Shown here: positions 1 through 5,714 of the stretch, one piece after another
Layout: each line of letters starts with the position of its first letter
Numbering within the stretch: the stretch's first letter is position 1
DNA from: Chloroflexota bacterium
GTDB lineage: Bacteria > Chloroflexota > Anaerolineae > B4-G1
Length of the DNA stretch: 7,073 nucleotides
Assembly (NCBI GenBank): GCA_011046405.1
Contig: DSAR01000366.1
Coordinates: forward strand, 1 to 7,073
Direction: 5' to 3'
Made by a program: the position numbers and the translations under genes
The notes under the pieces: generated by a model
Databases searched by the model: none
The model's input: only the letters and a program-made list of their open reading frames with translations
What the model was told of the DNA's origin: nothing

Positions 1-63
1 CGCATTAAAATTTTTACGTAAATTGTGTCAAATAGTGAATTTTTTTGAGTAAAACGTTAAATT

Positions 64-87
64 CTCTGTGCTCTCTGTGTCTCTGTG
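64..87. repeat. Triple CTCTGTG direct repeat upstream of the cNMP-domain gene
   Basis: The heptamer CTCTGTG occurs at 64-70, 73-79 and 81-87, with a period of 8-9 bases, and the last copy runs into GTGAAA. The surrounding 1-125 stretch is AT-rich and has no convincing promoter hexamers or open frame. From memory, similar tandem CTCTGTG strings occur in intergenic DNA of diverse bacteria. I know no function for them and could not check this here. Confidence 0.6.
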
Positions 88-137
88 GTGAAATCTAGGC
101 TTATTTCAGTGCAGCCAGTCAAAAAATGGGGGGAGTG

Positions 138-659
138 ATGAGTAAACGTACGAATAAAATCACCGAGTACGTCAACATGTTGCGCCAGGCTGACATTTTC
201 TACGATCTGACGGATGAGCAATTGGAGATGGTATCCACGCTCTGTACCGAGATCACCCCGCCGGCGAACGAGATCGTCTTCGAGGAGAATAGCCGCGGAG
301 ATGAGCTATATATCGTGGCCAACGGCGCGATAGACATTCTGGTCAATCCGTCTCTCGTCCAATCATCCTCGCAGAGACAGGTAGAACCCTTGACCATTGC
401 CACGTTCCGGCGTGGCCAGACGTTTGGAGAGATCAGCCTGGTGGATCAGGGGTTACGTTCGGCGGCCGCTCGATGCGTCTCCAGAAAGACGCGCCTGCTG
501 GTCATTCCTCGTGATGGTTTGATCAAACTATGTGATCAGCACCCCGACCTGGGATACCGGTTGATGCGCAACATCGCCGCCGATCTGGCGTTTAAAATCC
601 GCGGCACCGACATGGCCATCCGTGAAAAACTGCTCTGGCGGCCGCGGGTCGAGCAATGA
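138..659 (+). CDS. Stand-alone cyclic nucleotide-binding domain protein (Crp/PKA-R-type), no HTH
   Basis: This 173-residue protein is essentially one cyclic-nucleotide-binding beta-roll. Residues about 17-125 carry the fold, beginning with LRQADIFYDLTDEQLEMV, the usual N-terminal helix pair. The phosphate-binding cassette FGEISLVDQGLRSAA lies at residues 96-110 and keeps the Gly-Glu pair and the Arg (R107) that normally contact the cyclic phosphate. After the C-helix (about 125-165) the protein stops, so the winged-helix DNA-binding domain of Crp/Fnr regulators is absent. It is inferred to be a cytoplasmic cAMP/cGMP-type sensor or a regulatory subunit acting on a partner protein. The start at 138 is preferred because GGGGGGAG lies at 128-135. 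An in-frame ATG at 126 has no ribosome site. No signal peptide or membrane segment is seen. Confidence 0.85.
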   Translation: MSKRTNKITEYVNMLRQADIFYDLTDEQLEMVSTLCTEITPPANEIVFEENSRGDELYIVANGAIDILVNPSLVQSSSQRQVEPLTIATFRRGQTFGEISLVDQGLRSAAARCVSRKTRLLVIPRDGLIKLCDQHPDLGYRLMRNIAADLAFKIRGTDMAIREKLLWRPRVEQ

Positions 660-660
660 T

Positions 661-688
661 TTGACATTTGAATCGAATTCGATATAAT
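661..688 (+). promoter_or_regulatory. Consensus sigma-70 promoter of the tRNA-Gly gene
   Basis: TTGACA (661-666) and TATAAT (683-688) both match the consensus perfectly and are 16 bp apart. The predicted start falls near 694-696, a few bases before the tRNA at 699, so the leader would be very short. The -35 box begins one base after the upstream stop codon. A 12-bp palindrome (ATCGAATTCGAT, 672-683) fills the spacer and touches the -10 box. GAATCGA repeats at 670 and 691, and AATTCGA at 676 and 686. Confidence 0.9.
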
Positions 689-698
689 TCGAATCGAT

Positions 699-770
699 GC
701 GGGTGTAGTTCAGTGGTAGAACGTCAGCTTCCCAAGCTGAATGTCTGGGGTTCGAATCCCCACACCCGCT
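699..770 (+). tRNA. tRNA-Gly (anticodon CCC)
   Basis: A complete cloverleaf can be folded. The acceptor stem pairs GCGGGTG (699-705) with CACCCGC (763-769), and the discriminator base is T770. The D stem pairs GTTC (708-711) with GAAC (719-722). The anticodon stem pairs TCAGC (724-728) with GCTGA (736-740) around the loop TTCCCAA, which gives anticodon CCC at 731-733. The T arm is TGGGG-TTCGAAT-CCCCA (746-762). CCA is not encoded, so it must be added after transcription. This tRNA reads the GGG glycine codon. It is transcribed alone, from the promoter at 661 to the terminator at 826. Confidence 0.97.
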
Positions 771-772
771 TG

Positions 773-822
773 GCGCGGCCTCTTATTTTTTAAGGTTCCC
801 GGTTTTCCCTCGGAGGCCGCGC
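773..822 (+). repeat. 10-bp perfect inverted repeat in the tRNA trailer
   Basis: GCGCGGCCTC (773-782) is the exact reverse complement of GAGGCCGCGC (813-822). The 30-base loop contains TTATTTTTTAA and the near-duplicate GGTTCCC/GGTTTTCCC. It begins three bases after the mature tRNA end and lies just ahead of the terminator hairpin. A role in 3'-end processing or trailer stability is only inferred. Confidence 0.6.
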
Positions 823-825
823 AGG

Positions 826-859
826 AGCCGTCAGTGTGCCAGCACTGGCGGCTTTTTTT
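826..859 (+). terminator. Intrinsic terminator of the tRNA-Gly transcript
   Basis: AGCCGTCAGTG (826-836) pairs with CACTGGCGGCT (843-853) over 11 bp including one G-U pair. The loop is the six bases TGCCAG, and seven T residues (853-859) follow. This is a classic rho-independent terminator, placed 56 bases after the tRNA. Confidence 0.93.
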
Positions 860-989
860 GTTCAACGATATTATTATCCCTCATTTTCATTTTCATCCCC
901 CAGATCAGCCAATTCCCTACGTCATTTGTCGTACAAAATCTGCCGAAAAAATCATACTTTTGACGTAGACGAAATACAACATTCCGCCG

Positions 990-1197
990 ATGCGCACCAA
1001 TGCCAAAAGTGCTATACTATATCTACTCCGCCTATGCACCGCCAGCGTTCTGCTCATAGGCTACCTGGGCGCCCAACGCTTCGCTGCGAATGCACCAGCA
1101 GACCGTCGGCGAGGCGGTCCAGGCGATGGACGCTGGCTCAGAAAAGATCGAGGCCAGGATGAAACAGGGTGATGCGTTCATCGCCTGGAGGGGATGA
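990..1197 (+). pseudogene. Possible broken small signal-anchor protein gene
   Basis: The 390-base stretch between the tRNA terminator and the sensor gene has no clear intact gene. One frame from ATG 990 reads like an N-terminal membrane anchor or signal peptide: MRTNAKSA, then a hydrophobic core LYLLRLCTASVLLIGYLGA, then QRFAANAPA. It then turns into arginine-rich out-of-frame-looking sequence. The frame one base over reads as normal protein from about 1090 (QTVGEAVQAMDAGSEKIEA) to a TGA at 1195-1197. The two halves would join by one frameshift near 1075-1100. Neither half has a good ribosome site. Product unknown; the arrangement could be chance. Confidence 0.28.
1010..1018 (+). promoter_or_regulatory. 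Candidate extended -10 promoter for the sensor-cheW-cheY cluster
   Basis: TGCTATACT contains an extended -10 TG element and a -10 box (TATACT, 1013-1018) matching TATAAT at five of six positions. No good -35 box lies 16-18 bp upstream, as expected for an extended -10 promoter. Transcription would begin near 1025 and leave a leader of about 225 bases before the gene at 1250. It is the best promoter I see ahead of the cluster. It conflicts with translation from ATG 990. Confidence 0.4.
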
Positions 1198-1249
1198 TGA
1201 TCCTCATCTATCGGACAGTCGATACAAGAGAAAGGATAAGGAAAGGAAA

Positions 1250-1837
1250 ATGGCTCTATACAAAGTCTACGAACAGGGGATAGAAGTGATGGGAAAGAAC
1301 ATGGGCGCGACCCTTGATGGCATGTGGGCAGTGCAAGCGGTGGCCGAGAATATCCTTGCCTCCGTGGGTTTGGATAACATTGTCACAGATGAGCATCACT
1401 GGTATTCTCAACAACTGTGGTTGAATGCGTTCAAGTTGATTGCGGAAAGAACGGGGGACGCCACGCTGCGCCAAATCGGGAAGAACGTGATGAACAACGC
1501 TGTTCTCCCTAAAATGGACAGCGTTGAAGAAGCGTTGACACTGATGGACATCGCATATCACATGAACTACCGAAATGCAAAGGGACAGGTGTTGTACGAC
1601 CCTGACCGGGCACAGCAAATGTTGGAGGGAATCGGTCACTACAAATACGAAAAGGCTCCCGGAGAAAACAAGGCTTATATGATATGCGACGATCCATATC
1701 CCTGTCCCTACGATATGGGGATCATTACGTCGTTTGCTCAACGCTTTGAAAAGACAGCACGGGTTCAACACGACGATGAATATGGCTGCAAAAGCAAGGG
1801 AAGGGATGCCTGCCGGTACATTGTCACGTGGAAATGA
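1250..1837 (+). CDS. V4R/heme-NO-binding-like cysteine-containing sensor protein
   Basis: This 195-residue soluble protein has no signal peptide or membrane helix. Its C-terminal half carries the strongest marks: MDIAYHMNYR (99-108), GHYKYE (129-134), CDDPYPCPYDMGI (146-158) and HDDEYGCKSKGRDACRY (174-190). Together these supply four cysteines (C146, C152, C180, C188) and His174. The CxxxGxxxCxY ending resembles V4R (4-vinyl-reductase-type) and related small-molecule-binding domains of the H-NOX/V4R kind. Those are known to bind hydrophobic ligands or metal/heme. I recall the pattern from proteins annotated as hypothetical and cannot name the family. A sensor role is inferred from cheW 17 bases downstream. 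The start at 1250 is chosen because AAGGA (1238-1242) lies 7 bases upstream. The frame stays open upstream to 1169, but that part (MMRSSPGGDDDPHLSDS) looks non-coding. Confidence 0.75.
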   Translation: MALYKVYEQGIEVMGKNMGATLDGMWAVQAVAENILASVGLDNIVTDEHHWYSQQLWLNAFKLIAERTGDATLRQIGKNVMNNAVLPKMDSVEEALTLMDIAYHMNYRNAKGQVLYDPDRAQQMLEGIGHYKYEKAPGENKAYMICDDPYPCPYDMGIITSFAQRFEKTARVQHDDEYGCKSKGRDACRYIVTWK

Positions 1838-1854
1838 AAAAAGGATAGAGAAAT

Positions 1855-2316
1855 ATGGAAATTCAAGTGGTGGTATTCAGTCTAGCCGAGGAAAACTACG
1901 GCGTCGACATCAATGCTGTGGAAGGGATCATCAAGATGCAGGCCATCACCAAGGTGCCCAAGGCGCCGAGCTTTGTGGAGGGGATCACGAATCTACGAGG
2001 TTACGTTTTGCCGGTGATCGACCTGCGCAAGCGCTTCGGTCTCCCGGCGGCGGAACCCGACAAAGAGACGCGCATCGTCCACGTCGAGATGGACGGTGTG
2101 CGGGTCGGTATGCTGGTCGACGCCGTCACCGAGGTGCTGCGGGTAACGGAGGAGGATATCGAGCCACCATCCCCCCTGGTCACCACCGTCGATTCGGCTT
2201 TCATCACCGGCATCGCCAAGGTGGACGAACGTCTGATCATCCTCGTCGATCTGGTCAAGGTGTTGAGCATCGAGGAACAGGCCAACCTGAAGACGCTTCA
2301 AGAGGATCAAGCGTAA
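1855..2316 (+). CDS. cheW: CheW-type chemosensory adaptor protein
   Basis: This 153-residue protein consists of a single CheW domain, the usual length for CheW. It begins with the strand EIQVVVFSLAEENYGVDI (residues 2-19). The family signature follows at residues 41-60, with ITNLRGYVLPVIDLRKRF. DGVRVGMLVDAVTEVLRV (80-97) and FITGIAKVDERLIILVDL (116-133) complete the two SH3-like subdomains. CheW couples chemoreceptors to the CheA histidine kinase in a cytoplasmic array. Neither partner is encoded in this window. AAGGA (1841-1845) precedes the ATG by 9 bases, and the gap to the upstream sensor gene is 17 bases, so the two are almost certainly co-transcribed. Confidence 0.96.
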   Translation: MEIQVVVFSLAEENYGVDINAVEGIIKMQAITKVPKAPSFVEGITNLRGYVLPVIDLRKRFGLPAAEPDKETRIVHVEMDGVRVGMLVDAVTEVLRVTEEDIEPPSPLVTTVDSAFITGIAKVDERLIILVDLVKVLSIEEQANLKTLQEDQA

Positions 2317-2340
2317 CTCGGCGGGTTTCACGCCTTTACC

Positions 2341-2353
2341 GTGCTATTAGCAC
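2341..2353 (+). other. Small perfect hairpin in the cheW-cheY gap
   Basis: GTGCT-ATT-AGCAC forms a 5-bp stem with a three-base loop in the 79-base gap between cheW and the response regulator. No T tract follows, so it is not an intrinsic terminator. It could stabilise or partition the polycistronic message. It is short enough to be chance. Confidence 0.3.
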
Positions 2354-2395
2354 GAAGCAGGTGAACGTTTGCCCCAACGACGAAGGGAGATCGGT

Positions 2396-2767
2396 ATGGC
2401 CAAAGTCATGATCGTGGACGACAGCCTATTTATGCAAAAGCACATCACCCGCTTATTGACCCAGAACGGTTACGATACGATCGTGGCAGAGGATGGCGAG
2501 CAGGCAGTGTGCTACTATCGCCAGGATCGTCCCGACATTGTGGTGATGGACATTATGATGCCGCACAAGGATGGCCTCCAGGCGCTGTCCGAGATCCGGC
2601 AGATCGACCCACAGGCGCGGGTGATCATGCTCACGGCGCTTGATCAAGAGATCGCAGCAACGCGGGCAATTCACCTGGGCGCCCGAGATTTCCTGGTCAA
2701 ACCGGCGTCACCCGAGCGATTGCTGAACGCCTTGCGCAGAACCTTGCACGCCTCGGTTTGTGCCTGA
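2396..2767 (+). CDS. CheY-like single-domain response regulator
   Basis: This 123-residue protein is only a receiver domain, with no output domain. The acidic pair D8-D9 (MIVDDS), the phospho-acceptor D52 (VVMDIMMP), T80 (IMLTAL) and K102 (FLVKP) are all in place, so it should be phosphorylatable. With cheW upstream the likely donor is a CheA-type kinase encoded elsewhere. The output may be a flagellar, pilus or other partner protein; nothing here says which. The start at 2396 is preferred because AGGGAG (2384-2389) lies 6 bases upstream. A further in-frame ATG at 2369 adds only MPQRRREIG without a ribosome site. Probably the third gene of the sensor-cheW-cheY unit. The name cheY is not given because PilH-like and other single receivers look the same. 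Confidence 0.93.
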   Translation: MAKVMIVDDSLFMQKHITRLLTQNGYDTIVAEDGEQAVCYYRQDRPDIVVMDIMMPHKDGLQALSEIRQIDPQARVIMLTALDQEIAATRAIHLGARDFLVKPASPERLLNALRRTLHASVCA

Positions 2768-2785
2768 TGCATATGTCTGATAGAA

Positions 2786-2850
2786 GCATCGATGCAGGTC
2801 ACGATAAATGTGACGATCAACTTGACGTACGTCCGGCGTTCTGCCACAAT
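2786..2850 (+). promoter_or_regulatory. Palindrome cluster with a candidate promoter before the tetR remnant
   Basis: Three dyads lie in 48 bases: GCATCGATGC (2786-2795), GTCAC-N7-GTGAC (2798-2814) and GACGTACGTC (2824-2833). A promoter-like pair overlaps the last one: TTGACG (2822-2827) and CACAAT (2845-2850), spaced 17 bp. TetR regulators usually bind such palindromes near their own promoters, so this may be a surviving operator region. The -10 match is only four of six. Confidence 0.35.
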
Positions 2851-3085
2851 GATAACTGACCAGACTGACTTTATTCACCAGTTGACCGGATTACTTGAGG
2901 CCATCATCCAAGAGGGAATCGAGAGCGGCGAGTTTGCGTCGACGGATGCGCGGCGGGCAGCGCGGGCGCTCGATGCGCTGCTGAGCGGCACGCTGCTGCA
3001 CTGGGTCTACGCGCCGGAGGAGGTGGACGTCGAAGCGCAGTTGCGCTACGGCGTCCGCTTGATATTTCGTGGGTGTGTTCGATGA
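2792..3085 (+). pseudogene. 5'-truncated TetR-family regulator (C-terminal ligand/dimerisation part)
   Basis: From about residue 25 the 97-residue frame reads as the end of a TetR regulator: FIHQLTGLLEAIIQEGIESG, then FASTDARRAARALDALLSG, then LLHWVYAPEEVDVEAQLRYG. These correspond to the last two helices, which form the ligand pocket wall and dimer interface. The N-terminal helix-turn-helix and roughly the first half of the domain are missing. Upstream codons (2792-2850, MQVTINVTINLTYVRRSA) do not look like TetR and are AT-richer. No ribosome site precedes ATG 2792 or ATG 2849. It is therefore most likely a decayed gene that could not bind DNA. An expressed dimerisation-only fragment is less likely. 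Confidence 0.65.
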
Positions 3086-3093
3086 TAATACCG

Positions 3094-3122
3094 GAGCGAG
3101 GGAAATCTTACTTCCCTCGCTC
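3094..3122. terminator. Strong hairpin between convergent tetR remnant and recD2
   Basis: GAGCGAGGGAA (3094-3104) pairs perfectly with TTCCCTCGCTC (3112-3122), an 11-bp stem with a 7-base loop. It starts 9 bases after the tetR remnant stop and lies 15 bases past the recD2 stop on the other strand, so it can serve both. Neither strand has a T run after the stem, so it is either a weak terminator or a 3'-end-protecting structure. Confidence 0.6.
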
Positions 3123-3137
3123 ACTTACTAAACACAC

Positions 3138-5309
3138 TCACAGTTTTGACGCCAGCCGCATTGCCAGGCCCGAGCGCCGATCCTGGACCTTGGCATTCTT
3201 CACGGCGATGGCGATGGCCTGCCGAGAACCCACCAAGACAACCAACCGCCTGGCCCGCGTGATCGCGGTATACAGGAGATTTCGTTGGAGCATCACGTAA
3301 TGCTGCCTCAGCACGGGTATCACGATGGCCGGGTACTCGCCGCCCTGGCTTTTGTGGATCGAGATGGCGTTGGCGTGCACCAATTGCTCCGTCGCCTCGC
3401 GCCAGTCGTAGAGCAACCAGCGGCCGTCCATTTGGACCACCACCTTCTTGCCCTTCGGATCGATGCCAACGATCTGGCCCACGTCGCCATTGAAGACGTC
3501 CTTGTCGTAATCATTGACCGTCTGCATCACCCGGTCGCCCACCCGGAGGACACGCTGCCCGACTTTTTTCTCCGCTTTGCGTGGACTGGGCGGATTGAGC
3601 GCCTCTTGCAGACGCTCATTGAGCGCGTCGACCCCACAGGGGCCCCGATACATCGGCGCGAGCACCTGGATGTCGTCCGGCGATATCCCGAACTTGCGCG
3701 GGATGCGATTCGCCACGACGTCGACCACGCGCTCGGCGGCATCCTCCGGCCCATCAGCGGAAAACAGGAAGAAATCTCCGAATCCATCGTTGCAGATCGG
3801 CGAGTCCCCCTGGTTGATGCGGTGGGCGTTGACGATGATGCCGCTGTCGGCCGCCTGTCGGAAGACCTCGGTCAGGTGCGCGACAGGGATGCGCCCGGAG
3901 GCGATCAGGTCGCGCAGGACGTTGCCCGCTCCCACCGAGGGGAGCTGGTCCACGTCTCCCACGAAGAGGACGTGGGCAGGCAGATCCACCGCCCCCAGCA
4001 GCCGGTCGGCGAGCTTCAGGTCGAGCATCGAGGGTTCGTCGACGACGACGAAATCAGCCGGGAGTGGATCCAGCTCATGATGCGAGAAATTCTCCTTCTC
4101 TGGAGAGAATCTCAGCAGTCGGTGGATGGTCTGGGCCGGGCGCCCCGTGATCTCCGACAACCGCTTGGCCGCCCGGCCGGTGGGCGCGCAGAGCGCATAC
4201 GTGCAGCCCAACGCCTCCAGCGCGCCGATGACGGCCTGGGTGACCGTGGTCTTGCCCGTGCCGGGGCCGCCGGTGAGCACCGCCACCTTGTTGGCGACGG
4301 CCACCTGGACGGCCTGGCGTTGTTCCGGCGACAGTTCCACAGACACGCCCCTCGCGGCCCGGGACAACAAGCTTTCCCAGTCCTCGACCGGTTTGAGTGA
4401 TGAGCCGGACGTCATTAGCAAACGCACGCGCTCGGCCAGTCTCGTCTCGGCGTCGTGATAGGGCATCGGGTATACGACGCGCTCTCCGGCGACGTCCTCG
4501 ACGTAGACGTGTTCCCTCTGATGGTTTGCCGTGGCCAAGACGTCGATGGCCTCCTCGACCAACTCCTTGGCAACGCCCAGGAGCCGGACGGCAAGGTCTA
4601 GCAGTTCAACCTTCAGCGTATAGACGTGACCGTCACTGACCTGTTCCTGCAGAACGTGTAGGACACCGGCCTGGACGCGCTGGGCGTCGTCGCGGGCAAA
4701 GCCCATCGCCCGCGCGACCTGGTCGGCCTTCTGAAACCCCACGCCGTGTATCTCTGTCAGGCGATAGGGATTCATCAGGACGACGGCCAGGGCCTCGGGG
4801 CCATATACCCGGTGGATCTTCAGCGATAGCCCCGTGGATACGCCGTGCCCGGTCAGGAACATCATCAATTTGCTGATCCGCCGGTGCGCCCGCCACGATT
4901 CGGCGATGGCGCTGGCCCGCTTTGGCCCGATCCCGGCGATTTCCTTGAGTCGCTCCGGCTCCTCGTCGAGGACACGCAGCGTATCATCGCCGAAGGCCTC
5001 AACGATGAGCCGCGCAGTGACCGGCCCCACTTCCTCGATGAGGCCGGATCCCAGGTAGGTTTCGATGCCGTCCTCCGTGTCTGGAGGCACGATCTCGTAA
5101 GTCTTGACCTTGAACTGCTGGCCGTACCGCGCGTGGGTCGTCCACTGGCCCTCGAGCCGCAGGCGCATGTCCTGGTAGACCTCGGGGAGTGTGCCCACGG
5201 CGGTGAAGACGCCCCCATGATCGGGGAACATCTGGGCTACAGTGTAAGCATTATCCTGGTTGCGGAAAACGACGCGCCCAACGATAGCTTCTGTCATTTG
5301 TTGTTGCAT
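3138..5309 (-). CDS. recD2: RecD2-type 5'-3' DNA helicase (RecD/TraA subfamily, SF1B)
   Basis: This 723-residue protein has the usual RecD2 length. The N-terminal part (1-75) resembles the OB-like region (IVGRVVFRNQDNAYTVAQM). Helix-hairpin-helix elements follow at about 86-95, 123-135 (EIAGIGPKRASAI) and 184-199 (LTEIHGVGFQKADQVA). SF1 helicase motifs are complete: Walker A GGPGTGKT (347-354), motif Ia CAPTGRAAKRL (374-384), Walker B VVVDEPSMLD (421-430), motif III GDVDQLPSVG (451-460), motif IV FRQ (483-485), motif V ISIHKSQGGEYP (649-660) and motif VI LYTAITRARR (679-688). RecD2 unwinds DNA 5' to 3' and acts in repair without RecBC. The start at 5309 is chosen because GGAGGT lies 5 bases upstream. 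The frame stays open to 5369, but that part overlaps nothing conserved. The gene lies 72 bases downstream of the radC remnant on the same strand. Confidence 0.95.
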   Translation of the reverse strand: MQQQMTEAIVGRVVFRNQDNAYTVAQMFPDHGGVFTAVGTLPEVYQDMRLRLEGQWTTHARYGQQFKVKTYEIVPPDTEDGIETYLGSGLIEEVGPVTARLIVEAFGDDTLRVLDEEPERLKEIAGIGPKRASAIAESWRAHRRISKLMMFLTGHGVSTGLSLKIHRVYGPEALAVVLMNPYRLTEIHGVGFQKADQVARAMGFARDDAQRVQAGVLHVLQEQVSDGHVYTLKVELLDLAVRLLGVAKELVEEAIDVLATANHQREHVYVEDVAGERVVYPMPYHDAETRLAERVRLLMTSGSSLKPVEDWESLLSRAARGVSVELSPEQRQAVQVAVANKVAVLTGGPGTGKTTVTQAVIGALEALGCTYALCAPTGRAAKRLSEITGRPAQTIHRLLRFSPEKENFSHHELDPLPADFVVVDEPSMLDLKLADRLLGAVDLPAHVLFVGDVDQLPSVGAGNVLRDLIASGRIPVAHLTEVFRQAADSGIIVNAHRINQGDSPICNDGFGDFFLFSADGPEDAAERVVDVVANRIPRKFGISPDDIQVLAPMYRGPCGVDALNERLQEALNPPSPRKAEKKVGQRVLRVGDRVMQTVNDYDKDVFNGDVGQIVGIDPKGKKVVVQMDGRWLLYDWREATEQLVHANAISIHKSQGGEYPAIVIPVLRQHYVMLQRNLLYTAITRARRLVVLVGSRQAIAIAVKNAKVQDRRSGLAMRLASKL

Positions 5310-5381
5310 GATGTACCTCCATCTGTCTTGAAAAGCAATCACAAACAAGCTCGAACTGTTCCTCAGCATGTTCGTCGCATG

Positions 5382-5700
5382 TCATGTCGACCACCCCAGG
5401 CCACGCTCGCGCATACTGACGAAACGGGCTGCAGCGATAACCATGTGATCGAGGACTTCGATATCGAACGTGTCCCCGGCATCGACGATTTTTTTCGTTA
5501 TCACCACATCCTGGGGGGAGGGCGTGGGACGTGCCAAGCAAGATCGCCAGGATCTCGGTCGTGCTCAATGCGCCGGGGTTGTTCTGATACATCCGTTCGA
5601 CCGGCTGCTCTTCGAGCGGCAAGTCTTTGACGGCGGGTTGGTAGGCATTCCGCGCATCGCGCAAGGCCAAATCACCGAATAAACTCAGTTGCTTCTTCAT
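5382..5700 (-). pseudogene. radC: radC pseudogene: internal deletion plus frameshift, JAMM motif lost
   Basis: The first 57 codons read as the RadC N-terminus: MKKQLSLFGD, then VKDLPLEEQPVERMYQNNPG, then ALSTTEILAILLGT. At about 5525-5530 the frame changes. The other frame continues as the RadC C-terminus: TPSPQDVVITKKIVDAG, then FDIEVLDHMVIAAARFVSMR, then ERGLGW, ending at a TGA at 5382-5384. Comparison with RadC's usual 220-230 residues suggests that roughly 120-140 codons are missing. The missing part would hold the catalytic-looking JAMM motif (HxH...D of HNHPSGD). The kept TPSPQD lies just after where that motif ends. The start at 5700 is favoured because AAGGAG lies 6 bases upstream. 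RadC was once linked to repair, but its role is disputed. Translation in the first frame would run on into unrelated sequence to 5251. Confidence 0.85.
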
Positions 5701-5714
5701 CATCATCTCCTTCT

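Noticed and set aside
13..22. TTTACGTAAA palindrome in the leader
   Set aside because: A 10-bp palindrome in AT-rich DNA is common, and it is not positioned relative to any promoter I can support.
699..859. tRNA-Gly with downstream repeats as an integration (att) site
   Set aside because: No integrase, no second copy of the tRNA 3' end and no phage-like genes are visible. The repeats are explained by trailer and terminator hairpins.
960..983. TTGACG -35-like box
   Set aside because: No -10-like hexamer lies 16-18 bp downstream; the sequence there is TTCCGCC.
1734..2411. Plus-strand frame of 225 codons overlapping the sensor gene end and cheW
   Set aside because: It is a frame shadow: it contains low-complexity Gly/Arg/His runs and covers the clear cheW frame.
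3285..4400. Plus-strand open frame of 371 codons
   Set aside because: It lies wholly antisense to recD2, whose helicase motifs are unmistakable. Its composition (Arg, His, Asp, Leu rich) is that of a GC-rich antisense shadow.
4845..5630. Plus-strand open frame of 261 codons
   Set aside because: It is antisense to the recD2 5' part and the radC remnant, with no ribosome site and no family motif.
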